In this document: positions 51,096 to 59,843 of the stretch, in pieces | Layout of the letters: each line of letters opens with the position of its first letter | Numbering within the stretch: position 1 is the first letter of the stretch | Origin: an uncultured Clostridia bacterium | GTDB taxonomy: Bacteria; Bacillota; Clostridia; Lachnospirales; Lachnospiraceae | Assembly: GCA_947643415.1 (NCBI GenBank) | Contig: CANRWA010000002.1 | Coordinates: 56,750 to 120,749, forward strand | DNA length: 64,000 bases | Direction of reading: 5' to 3' | Made by a program: the position numbers and the translations under genes | The notes under the pieces: model-generated | Told to the model about the DNA's origin: nothing | Databases searched by the model: none | The model's input: the letters and a program-made list of their open reading frames with translations, nothing else

Positions 51096-51232
51096 CCAAA
51101 TTTCCTGGTACAACAAATATTTAATAATTGATACATTCACTTGTCTAATTGTCCAACTACTACGGCAGAAACAATTATCCTGCGTGAATGTATCAAAGAC
51201 TTAATTTTTAAAGGAAAACAGACGAAAAAGAT

Positions 51233-51877
51233 GTGTTTAAGTCCATTATAGAAGACATTAGAAAGACTTTATCAATTGATATTCTAGAAATAGCGATACC
51301 CTATCATGCAGCGAAAAGCAGTGGAAAAAACAGACCAACTGTCCAGCCAAAAACGGAATTCGAAGTTCTTGATATTGTAATAAATTCAGAAAAAGCCATG
51401 CTGGAAATTAAGGACGTAATTGATAAAATGATTGACTATAGTTATGATGTTAATAATACAATAGGAGCTGGTAATCAAATACGGGTTGTAGCTGAGGTTG
51501 GAAGCTATTGTGGAGAAGAGATTGGATACACAACACAGCATAGTAATCAAGTAACTGTAAGATGGATATTTAAACGAGAGATGGATAAGCTGGCTAAAAA
51601 TGCTATAACCTTGTGTGATATATCCGCAAAAAAATTTGATGCTTTGGTAGTGTATAATAGTAATGCAGCAATATACATAAAAAACGAAGCAAAAAAGGTT
51701 GCGGATATTTATAGGCGCAATTTAGTTATTATGCAGAATCCGTTAGATACAACACCAATAGGAGAGGTGTTTATTACAGAGGATAGTAAAGAATTTCACA
51801 ATGCAGTTCATCCACTATATAGCGATTTTAATATTTTTGAACTTGAATTTGCACGTGAATTAGATAGCAGAAGATAG
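51233..51877 (+). CDS. Hypothetical accessory protein
   Basis: 214-aa open frame in AT-rich sequence, no family recognised. Confidence 0.5.
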   Translation: MFKSIIEDIRKTLSIDILEIAIPYHAAKSSGKNRPTVQPKTEFEVLDIVINSEKAMLEIKDVIDKMIDYSYDVNNTIGAGNQIRVVAEVGSYCGEEIGYTTQHSNQVTVRWIFKREMDKLAKNAITLCDISAKKFDALVVYNSNAAIYIKNEAKKVADIYRRNLVIMQNPLDTTPIGEVFITEDSKEFHNAVHPLYSDFNIFELEFARELDSRR

Positions 51878-52187
51878 CAATAGAAACCTTTTTTATATTG
51901 AAAAGGCATGTGAGGGTAAAGAAGTAATCATTAAATTAGTTAGTGAAAAAAAGTATAATGAGCGTCAGGAAGTGATAGACACATCGGGATATACTGTATG
52001 GATGGTATAACAGGGAACTATTTGCCCGACAACATGTTCTACTCTGAAAGATGCTGTTGATATTTGTATTAATAGTTAGGAATATCCTGATTAAAATAAT
52101 TATTTTGCTGCTTGTAAAATATACAAGTTTTGTTTATAATGAGAATTAAAATAGAATATTGATAAAATTATGATAGGGAGAAGAACC

Positions 52188-52445
52188 ATGATACAGATAA
52201 AACCAGTTTCCGATCTTAGAAATAAATTCCCTGATATAGAAAAGATTGTAAATTCCGGCGAACCAGTGTATTTAACTAAAAATGGGTATGGCGCTATGGT
52301 GGTACTAAGCCTTGAAGAATATTCTAAACTGACGGATGGGGCAGAAAATGCCATGGATGAAGCGGATTTGACAGCAGAAAGTGACAGCAGGCGTTATACG
52401 CATAATGAGGTTTTTGAGGGACTTAGAAGGAGAGTAAATGGCTGA
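52188..52445 (+). CDS. Phd/YefM-family antitoxin
   Basis: IKPVSDLRNKFPDIEKIVNSGEPVYLTKNGYGAMVVLSLEEYSKL. Confidence 0.85.
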   Translation: MIQIKPVSDLRNKFPDIEKIVNSGEPVYLTKNGYGAMVVLSLEEYSKLTDGAENAMDEADLTAESDSRRYTHNEVFEGLRRRVNG

Positions 52446-52767
52446 TACAAAATATATTTTGTGGTATTTGCCATTATTCTATGAGGAATTAGAAGAAAAA
52501 GTGGTTTATATTGCCGAAACATTAAAGAATCCGCAGGCTGCAAATAATCTTCTGGATTTAGTTGAATCGGCTATCTTAGAGCGTTTGCCAAATGCAGAGT
52601 CTTTTGAGTCGTACCGTTCATTGAAAGAGAGGAGATATCCATATTACCGCATCTATATAAAGAACTTTGTGATTTATTATGTCGTGGTTGATGAGGAAGG
52701 CCCGGAGAAAATTATGGAAGTTAGGCGCTTTCTATACAATAGGCAGAACCGTGATGCCGATATATAG
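52438..52767 (+). CDS. RelE/ParE-family toxin
   Basis: LFYEELEEKVVYIAETLKNPQAANNLLDLVESAI..RRYPYYRIYIKNFVIYYVVVDEEG; overlaps antitoxin end. Confidence 0.85.
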   Translation: MADTKYILWYLPLFYEELEEKVVYIAETLKNPQAANNLLDLVESAILERLPNAESFESYRSLKERRYPYYRIYIKNFVIYYVVVDEEGPEKIMEVRRFLYNRQNRDADI

Positions 52768-53060
52768 TGGGCTGAAATGTGTATGGTTATAGAAAGCAAG
52801 GGGGATTTTCCAAATATTATGTAAGAATGTGTTGATTTTGGCTGAGCATTGGGGGAAAAATAGCATGATAAGACGCAAAAATCCCAAGGACGTTATGGCT
52901 GGGGCATTACCAGTATGTATACCGTCCCTGGGGTTTTATAGTTTTTAGAGAACGCTATTTTGACGCGTATCCTGCTTTTGTATCGCAGACCATAGCGGGT
53001 TCGGATTGTGTCTGGGGCGCAAGTGAGATGTGGATGGAGCCTTCTTCGTAAGCCACCTGG

Positions 53061-53510
53061 ATGGCATCCCCGATATGGAAACCGAGCGTCTCCAGCTATT
53101 TTCCTTCCATCTGTATCTTTGGCGTTTCGATGTACCCGCTGCCGAAGCCGGCAGAGGAGATTGCCACAGTGCTGCACACAGTCCCATGCTACCAGAAAAC
53201 ACCAAGCATCCCAAAAGAACTGTTCACACAGGGGGCATTGGAGAACCTTGCAAAGCTGGTGGAGAATAAGGGCGGGCTAATGGCGCGGGCTTTCCAGGCT
53301 GGTGAAATTCGCCTTACGGTCACGGAGGATGCGGTCAGCTTCCCGTGGTTCCCGTTTACAGCCAATCTGGATGAAACAGTGGCCTACACGGAATTTGTGG
53401 AAAAGCTGTGCGGGATGGCAAGGAGCATGAAACGCTGAACTATTACGCACACGCAATTTTCGCTTCCGCAAAGGCTGAAATGGAAAGGCTGATTGCAGCA
53501 TAGCCGCAGA
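53061..53510 (+). pseudogene. Decayed fragment of a probable integrative-element protein
   Basis: KGGLMARAFQAGEIRLTVTEDAVSFPWFPFTANLDETVAYTEFVEKLCGMA, then frame change and NYYAHAIFASAKAEMERLIAA. Confidence 0.5.
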
Positions 53511-53737
53511 CGGATTTACTACTTCTTTTACTACCATTGAGAGGGAAAACCTAAGAGGTTATGAGGGTATATAAGAACTTCTCCCCATATCTAAAATGCC
53601 GGGAAAGCCCGAAAATACGGGCTATACCGACATATAAGAACTTCTAAAGAGATAATCTAAATTCACCATAAATTTTGTTGTACTAGTTTACAAAAAGAAC
53701 TTCATGGGTTATAATGTCTATTGTAAATATAGCAGAT

Positions 53738-53836
53738 CCGGGGAGCCTGCAGACAGGCTGAGAGGAAGGACAGGAATCATTTCTGAGCCCTTCGACCCGT
53801 AAAACCTGATGTGGGTAATGCCAACGAAGGAAGATG
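53738..53836 (+). ncRNA. TPP riboswitch (THI element)
   Basis: GGGGAGCC..GGCTGAGAGG..GAGCCCTTCGACCCGTAAAACCTGATGTGGGTAATGCCAACGAAGGAA; upstream of thiC. Confidence 0.95.
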
Positions 53837-53873
53837 TTCAATGATATATTTGAGCGCATACGAGATTGGAGAC

Positions 53874-53899
53874 CGCATTGGGGAAATGCGATCTTTTTT
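53874..53899 (+). terminator. Terminator/expression platform of the TPP riboswitch
   Basis: CGCATT/AATGCG hairpin followed by T7. Confidence 0.7.
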
Positions 53900-53908
53900 T
53901 ACTTATTA

Positions 53909-54070
53909 GGATTAGGGTGTCAAAAGGTCTGAATTTCCTTTGCAGGCCAATTTCCTCAATCTTGCACCACAATATCTATCAACGATGCGCCACATCGCCT
54001 CAAGATATTGTGGCACAATCTTGAAAAAATTTGCTCTGCAATGAAAATGGACCTTTTGACGCCCTAATCC
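53909..54070. mobile_element. MITE-like palindromic element
   Basis: Arms 53909-53977 and 54003-54070 are inverted near-copies (GGATTAGGGTGTCAAAAGGTC..GACCTTTTGACGCCCTAATCC forms); flanked by TTATTA direct repeats at 53903-53908 and 54071-54076. Confidence 0.7.
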
Positions 54071-54095
54071 TTATTAGGAAATTCCGCCATGTGCG

Positions 54096-54165
54096 GAGCA
54101 AGGATCGCGATAGCGAATTTATTCGCTTTGCGATTCTTGGAGGGCTGCGGTTCTCAGCCAGCCCT
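54096..54165 (+). repeat. Two-hairpin structured repeat, copy 3 (divergent stems, conserved loop)
   Basis: GAGCAAGGATCGC..GCGATTCTTGGAGGGCTGCGGTTCTCAGCCAGCCCT. Confidence 0.7.
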
Positions 54166-54187
54166 ATTTGATGAATGGAGGTAGAGC

Positions 54188-55495
54188 ATGAGAGAGTATA
54201 CAACGCAGATGGATGCTGCAAGGAAAGGAATCATTACACCAGAGATGGAGGCAGTCAGTACATATGAGAAAATAGATATACAGGAGCTTCGGGAACTGGT
54301 GGCAGAGGGACAGGTGGCGATCCCGGCCAACAAAAACCACAAATGCCTGAAGCCTTATGGCATCGGAAACCGTCTGAAGACAAAGATCAATGTAAATCTG
54401 GGGACAAGCCGGGATTGCCTGGATCTGGATGTGGAGATGCAGAAGGTACAGGCTGCGATAGATATGGGTGCAGAGGCAATTATGGATTTGAGTTCTTTTG
54501 GTGATACACAGAAATTCCGCCGTAAGCTGACCAGCGAGTGCACGGCGATCCTTGGCACAGTACCGATCTACGATGCTGTTGTGTATTATAATAAGGCATT
54601 AAAAGATATTACTTCAGATGAGTGGATGGAAGTAGTGAAGATGCATGCGGAGGATGGAGTAGATTTTATGACAATCCATTGTGGCATTAACCGTGCCACA
54701 GCAGACCGTTTTAAGCAGAATCTGCGTCATACAAATATTGTTTCACGGGGCGGTTCCATTATCTTTGCGTGGATGGAACTGACAGGCAATGAGAATCCAT
54801 TTTATGAAAGATATGACGAACTTCTTGATATCTGTGAGAAATATGATGTGACTATCAGCCTTGGAGATGCCTGTCGTCCAGGTAGTATTGCAGATGCCGG
54901 GGACATTTCCCAGATATCAGAGCTTGTTGCCCTTGGGGAACTGACACAGAGAGCATGGAGACACAATGTACAGGTTATGATCGAGGGACCAGGACATATG
55001 CCTCTGAATCAGATCCGAGCAAATATGGAGATCCAGCAGACCGTGTGTAAGGGGGCGCCATTTTATGTGCTGGGTCCTCTTGTGACCGATGTGGCGCCAG
55101 GTTATGATCATATTACCAGTGCTATCGGCGGTGCTGTGGCAGCTACCTATGGTGCCTCTTTTCTGTGTTATGTGACACCAGCAGAACATCTCCGCCTCCC
55201 CACGGTAGAAGACGTGAAGGAGGGGATCATAGCTTCTAAGATCGCTGCCCATGCTGCAGATGTGGCGAAAGGGATTCCGGGAGCAGCAGAGTGGGATTAC
55301 CAGATGAGTGAGGCACGCAGGGAACTTGACTGGGAGAAACAGTTTGAGTTGGCAATGGATCCGGAGAAAGCAAGACGGTATCGTTCAGAGAGTACTCCGG
55401 AGAGAGAAGATACCTGTACTATGTGCGGAAAGATGTGTGCTGTCCGAAATATCAATAAGATTCTGCGCGGCGAAGATGTGGATATTATGGATTAA
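54188..55495 (+). CDS. thiC: Phosphomethylpyrimidine synthase
   Basis: [53 protein letters not shown]. Confidence 0.96.
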   Translation: MREYTTQMDAARKGIITPEMEAVSTYEKIDIQELRELVAEGQVAIPANKNHKCLKPYGIGNRLKTKINVNLGTSRDCLDLDVEMQKVQAAIDMGAEAIMDLSSFGDTQKFRRKLTSECTAILGTVPIYDAVVYYNKALKDITSDEWMEVVKMHAEDGVDFMTIHCGINRATADRFKQNLRHTNIVSRGGSIIFAWMELTGNENPFYERYDELLDICEKYDVTISLGDACRPGSIADAGDISQISELVALGELTQRAWRHNVQVMIEGPGHMPLNQIRANMEIQQTVCKGAPFYVLGPLVTDVAPGYDHITSAIGGAVAATYGASFLCYVTPAEHLRLPTVEDVKEGIIASKIAAHAADVAKGIPGAAEWDYQMSEARRELDWEKQFELAMDPEKARRYRSESTPEREDTCTMCGKMCAVRNINKILRGEDVDIMD

Positions 55496-55581
55496 CAGTT
55501 CCAGAAGGAAACATTTCATATGCACATCTGCATATGTCCTGCATAGAATAAAATAAGAGTTATTATGCAGGTGGTTACCAG

Positions 55582-56409
55582 ATGAAGAAGACAACATATA
55601 TTCTTTGTGTATGCCTGTTGTGCATTATGGCATTTATTGAGATCAGGCATAATTTTGTGGGGAACGGTTCGGAAAGTGATCATATTTCCAAGGATAAAAG
55701 TGAGACGGGCAGTGACAATTATATCGCCACTGCCCATTTTGCGTCTCAGGTAAAAAAGGAGAATGAGCAGCATAAAGGAGATAAGAAAATTGCCTATCTT
55801 ACTTTTGATGACGGACCAAGTGACAATACGAGGAAGATTCTGGATGTGATGAAGGAAAAAAAGGCAGTTGCTACTTTTTTTCTTATAGGCAATGAGATCA
55901 CACCAGAGCGGGAAGATATTGTAAAGAGGACGATAGAACAGGGAAATGCGGTGGGGGTGCATACATTCTGCCATGAGAAGAATAAATTGTATTGCAATGC
56001 GGAGAGTTTTTTTGAGGATTTTGAAAGGGCAACAGAAAGCATACAGAAGGTAACAGGGAAGAAACCTCTTCTCCACCGGTTTCCCTGGGGGAGTAACAAT
56101 GGTTATGTCTGTTCTTATGTAGATGCCCTTCATGAGAAATTAAAGGAAATGGGAGTGAAGAGCTTTGACTGGAATGTGTCAGGAGAGGACTCCATTGGGG
56201 GAACGGTGGCACAAAGTACTATATTTAATAATGTAAAGAAAGATCTGACAAGATATGATGAACCCATTATCCTTCTTCATGACTCAGCAACTATGGATAA
56301 TACGGCAGCAGTGATTGGGCAGATCATTGATTATATCAAATCTGAGGGATATGAATTTGCGACGCTGGAGAACAGGGAGGAATATATGTTTCCGGCAAGC
56401 TGGAGATAA
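55582..56409 (+). CDS. Polysaccharide deacetylase
   Basis: IAYLTFDDGPSDNTRKILDVM..VGVHTFCHEKNKLY..LLHD. Confidence 0.9.
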   Translation: MKKTTYILCVCLLCIMAFIEIRHNFVGNGSESDHISKDKSETGSDNYIATAHFASQVKKENEQHKGDKKIAYLTFDDGPSDNTRKILDVMKEKKAVATFFLIGNEITPEREDIVKRTIEQGNAVGVHTFCHEKNKLYCNAESFFEDFERATESIQKVTGKKPLLHRFPWGSNNGYVCSYVDALHEKLKEMGVKSFDWNVSGEDSIGGTVAQSTIFNNVKKDLTRYDEPIILLHDSATMDNTAAVIGQIIDYIKSEGYEFATLENREEYMFPASWR

Positions 56410-56564
56410 AGGATTGTGAATACTCCCTACGTCTGGAAGTTCGAAAAGCAGCCAAGAGGTGGTTTTGAAAACCACTTCTCAAAGTTTTTATATTGACACA
56501 AAAATAAAAACATGTTACGCTATGGATAGAATGAGTAAGACAGAACAGGTAAGGGGGCTTTGGG

Positions 56565-57269
56565 ATGAAACGGGTGAGACGGGAAAGAATGAAAAAGGTC
56601 AGAACACGTCTGGAGGACAGGATACTTCCTTCTTATACAAAAGGGGAAGAGATTTTTAATATGGTATCCCATATTGTAGGGGGTGCCATGGCGATCGCTG
56701 CCCTTGTTCTATGTGTCGTTTTTGCTGCGGTCTACAGCGATGCATGGGGTGTCGTGGGAGCAGCAATTTATGGCAGTACCATGATCGTACTCTATAGTAT
56801 GTCCAGCATTTATCATGGGCTGCACCGCAATATGGCAAAGAAGGTATTTCAGGTCATTGACCACTGTACGATCTATTTTCTTATTGCAGGTACCTATACT
56901 CCTGTGACGCTGGCCGGACTACGCCCACAGTACCCTGTACAGGCATTCGTGGTCTTTGGCATTGTGTGGGCATGCTGCTTTATGGCGGCAACGCTGACTG
57001 CCATTGACCTGAAGAAATATCAGGTTCTTTCCATGGTGGGTTATATTGCCATGGGCTGGTGTATCATTTTCTTTATTGGCCCGACCATACGGTGCCTGGG
57101 GGCTGGCGGCACGGTATTTCTTCTTACTGGCGGGATTGCTTATACCATTGGGGCAATTCTGTATGGCCTGGGGAAAAAGAAGAAATATATGCATTCAGTT
57201 TTTCATCTCTTTGTGCTGGCGGGAAGCATCCTGCACTTTTTTATGATCTTGTTCTATGTGCTGATGTGA
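56565..57269 (+). CDS. Hemolysin III/YqfA family membrane protein
   Basis: EEIFNMVSHIVGGAMAIAAL..MSSIYHGL..IDHCTIYFLIAGTYTPVTL. Confidence 0.9.
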   Translation: MKRVRRERMKKVRTRLEDRILPSYTKGEEIFNMVSHIVGGAMAIAALVLCVVFAAVYSDAWGVVGAAIYGSTMIVLYSMSSIYHGLHRNMAKKVFQVIDHCTIYFLIAGTYTPVTLAGLRPQYPVQAFVVFGIVWACCFMAATLTAIDLKKYQVLSMVGYIAMGWCIIFFIGPTIRCLGAGGTVFLLTGGIAYTIGAILYGLGKKKKYMHSVFHLFVLAGSILHFFMILFYVLM

Positions 57270-57352
57270 GATTTCAAGGTAATTCCTTGTTTTTTTACCA
57301 TTTTTCATGTTATAATAAGAAACTGGTACAACGGATATAGTTTCCTGTACAC

Positions 57353-57385
57353 AGCTCAACGGCGCCAATTTGAATCCGTTGAGCT
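57353..57385 (+). repeat. Hairpin with CGCCAATTTG loop, copy 2
   Basis: AGCTCAACGG / CCGTTGAGCT, loop CGCCAATTTGAAT. Confidence 0.65.
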
Positions 57386-57415
57386 AACAGAAGGCACATG
57401 TGAATGGAGGTAGTG

Positions 57416-58570
57416 ATGATAGTAGAACCAAAAGTAAAAGGATTTATATGTACAACAGCACATCCTGTGGGATGTGAGGAGAGTGTACGAAGGCAGATTG
57501 CTTATTGTAAGGAGAAGGGGCAGAAGGAGGGACCCAGGAAAGTACTTGTGATCGGGGCATCTACAGGTTATGGACTGGGAAGCCGGATCGCAGTTACTTA
57601 TGCTTATGGTGCAGATACCATTGGTGTCTCTTTCGAGAAGGAAGCAAAGGGAAAGAGAACAGCTACAGCGGGCTGGTATAATACAAAAGCATTTGAGAAA
57701 TTTGCGAAAGAAGATGGTTATTATGCAAAATCTTTCAATGGAGATGGATTTTCCAGGGAAATGAAAGAACAGGTGATCAAGACCATACGGGAGGACTGGG
57801 GAAAGGTAGATATGGTGGTCTACAGTATGGCAGCACCACGCCGGACGCTGGCAGATGGTACCGTGGTATCCAGTGTTCTGAAGACAGTTGGGGAAGAGCT
57901 GACGAATAAGACGATTGATCTGAAGACGAATGAGATCACAGAAGTGACAGTGCCTGTGGCAAATGAGGAAGAGATTCAGAATACGATTAAGGTCATGGGG
58001 GGAGAGGACTGGGAGGAATGGATTCATGCCCTGGCAGAGGCGGATGTTCTTTCCGACAATGCCGATACGATTGCGTATTCCTACATAGGGCCAACTGTTA
58101 CCCATGCGATCTACAAAGATGGAAGTATTGGACAGGCAAAGAAACATCTGTATGAGACTTCCCTGAGAATGAACAAAGAATTTGCTGACAGAGGATTGGA
58201 AGCTTATGTGTCTGTCAACAAAGCGCTTGTGACACAGAGCAGTGCGGCGATCCCGATCGTTCCGCTATATATCTCTCTTTTATATAAGATCATGAAAGAG
58301 GAGGGCCTGCATGAGGGATGTATTGAGCAGATGTACCGTCTCTTTGCGGATAAATTCCTGAAAAAAGAAGTGGATGCTGAGGGATATTTCCGTCTTGATG
58401 ACTGGGAATTACAGGATAAAGTACAGGACAAGATTCAGGCTGTATGGGGTAAGGTCACCACAGAGAATATCCAGGAACTCGGTGATATTGATGGATATTG
58501 GGAAGACTTCTATCAGATGTTTGGATTCCACTATGATAATGTGGATTACAGCGCGGATGTGGAGATCTGA
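57416..58570 (+). CDS. fabV: Trans-2-enoyl-CoA/enoyl-ACP reductase (FabV/TER family)
   Basis: MIVEPKVKGFICTTAHPVGCEESVRRQI, VLVIGASTGYGLGSRIAVTYAYGADTIGVSFEK. Confidence 0.94.
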   Translation: MIVEPKVKGFICTTAHPVGCEESVRRQIAYCKEKGQKEGPRKVLVIGASTGYGLGSRIAVTYAYGADTIGVSFEKEAKGKRTATAGWYNTKAFEKFAKEDGYYAKSFNGDGFSREMKEQVIKTIREDWGKVDMVVYSMAAPRRTLADGTVVSSVLKTVGEELTNKTIDLKTNEITEVTVPVANEEEIQNTIKVMGGEDWEEWIHALAEADVLSDNADTIAYSYIGPTVTHAIYKDGSIGQAKKHLYETSLRMNKEFADRGLEAYVSVNKALVTQSSAAIPIVPLYISLLYKIMKEEGLHEGCIEQMYRLFADKFLKKEVDAEGYFRLDDWELQDKVQDKIQAVWGKVTTENIQELGDIDGYWEDFYQMFGFHYDNVDYSADVEI

Positions 58571-58595
58571 ATATAGTAAATTCTTTAGAGTAAAC

Positions 58596-58627
58596 ATGAG
58601 GATACTGGTTTGGTCTGGTATCCTCAT
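58596..58627 (+). terminator. fabV terminator-like hairpin
   Basis: ATGAGGATAC / GTATCCTCAT. Confidence 0.55.
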
Positions 58628-58694
58628 TTATGAATACAATTATATTTATAAAAGGAAATTTTTATGTTAGGGAAAAAGGTACTTTCAGAAGAAT

Positions 58695-59549
58695 ATGTAT
58701 TTAAATTGGAAAAAATTTTCAAACAAAAAAAAATGGACATTGCAGGAAGCTGGTGAATATTCTGTTTTTGACAGATTTTGCAGTCGGTTGGCAGAGTTGG
58801 AAAACGATATACAAAGAGACTTAGTAATTGAACTTACAAATGATTTTTTATGGGTTCAATCCAGTATGTATGAAGGGTATTTGTTGTCAGCACTAAAAAA
58901 GTTATTTGAAAGTAAGGAGTGGGAGAGGCCAAAAGAAAAAAATATTTACATATGTCCATTATTACCCAAAAAGGATTTTGGGAAATTGAAAAGTAGTACT
59001 TTTATGCTTTATTTATGCCAAAGTATACTGATGCGTACATATCCTGAATTTCAGGAGAGTCAAATACGTATTTGTGAAACACCCGAATTATTAAAGGACC
59101 ATATAGGAAAGATTGGTTCACTAATATTAATTGACGATTTTATTGGTAGTGGAGAAACTGCACTGGAGTGTTTAGATTATTTGAAATTTATAAATAATAC
59201 TGATACAAAAATATATATTGTATCGTTGGTAGCGCAAGAGGAGGGAATAGATAATATTAGTAAAGAAAGAGTTTCGGTATTTACGGCAATAATAAGAAAA
59301 AAAGCTATTACAGATACATATTCGGGATCAGAGGCAAAAGAAAAGATTGAGACAATGATAAACATAAGTAAGCATTTACATGCAAAAGATACAATGTTAT
59401 TGGGGTATGCAGATACAGAAAGTTTGGTGGCAATGATTAAGACACCCAATAATACTTTTCCTGTGTACTGGTTTGAATATAAAAACAATTCGTATGCACC
59501 ATTTGTAAGAAAAGAGAATGTAAAAGTAATTGGGAGATGGAAAAAGTGA
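58695..59549 (+). CDS. Phosphoribosyltransferase-like (PRTase-CE type) putative retron effector; true start may be 58664 with a frameshift at an A9 tract
   Basis: LILIDDFIGSGETALECLDYL PRPP-loop-like motif; ICPLLPKKDFGKLKSS; TPNNTFPVYWFEY near C-terminus; operonic with RT. Confidence 0.75.
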   Translation: MYLNWKKFSNKKKWTLQEAGEYSVFDRFCSRLAELENDIQRDLVIELTNDFLWVQSSMYEGYLLSALKKLFESKEWERPKEKNIYICPLLPKKDFGKLKSSTFMLYLCQSILMRTYPEFQESQIRICETPELLKDHIGKIGSLILIDDFIGSGETALECLDYLKFINNTDTKIYIVSLVAQEEGIDNISKERVSVFTAIIRKKAITDTYSGSEAKEKIETMINISKHLHAKDTMLLGYADTESLVAMIKTPNNTFPVYWFEYKNNSYAPFVRKENVKVIGRWKK

Positions 59550-59830
59550 AAGAATCAACAGAATTTTTGATATTAGATACAATTAAAAAGAACTCTACTA
59601 TTATGCCTTTATTCACTGCGGGTTATCCTTATTCAAAGGTGATCAATTGGGTTTATCAATTAGAAAAAGAGGGAAAAATATGCTATGATGAGATGGAACA
59701 AAGAGTATTAAGCGAGAATGGTTTGGCAAGATGGAAAATTATAAAAAAGAGAAACAACAAGTTCTCTATTTTGCCATTAAATGATTACAAAATAAAGAAA
59801 ATGGATATAGACGAAATATATTTACCATGA
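59537..59830 (+). CDS. Small winged-helix-like DNA-binding protein of retron operon
   Basis: 97 aa, STIMPLFTAGYPYSKVINWVYQLEKEGKICYDEMEQRVLSENG; overlaps effector stop by 13 nt. Confidence 0.65.
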   Translation: MEKVKESTEFLILDTIKKNSTIMPLFTAGYPYSKVINWVYQLEKEGKICYDEMEQRVLSENGLARWKIIKKRNNKFSILPLNDYKIKKMDIDEIYLP

Positions 59831-59836
59831 TATAAT
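59808..59836 (+). promoter_or_regulatory. Candidate promoter of retron ncRNA
   Basis: TAGACG 59808-59813, 17-bp spacer, TATAAT 59831-59836; expected start about 59843, adjacent to a1 at 59844. Confidence 0.6.
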
Positions 59837-59843
59837 ATTGTCT

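Noticed and set aside
52877-52945. Imperfect hairpin (AAAATCCCAAGGACG..CCGTCCCTGGGGTTTT) as an element end
   Set aside because: Looks like a terminator or degenerate stem within the decayed islet; no partner end found
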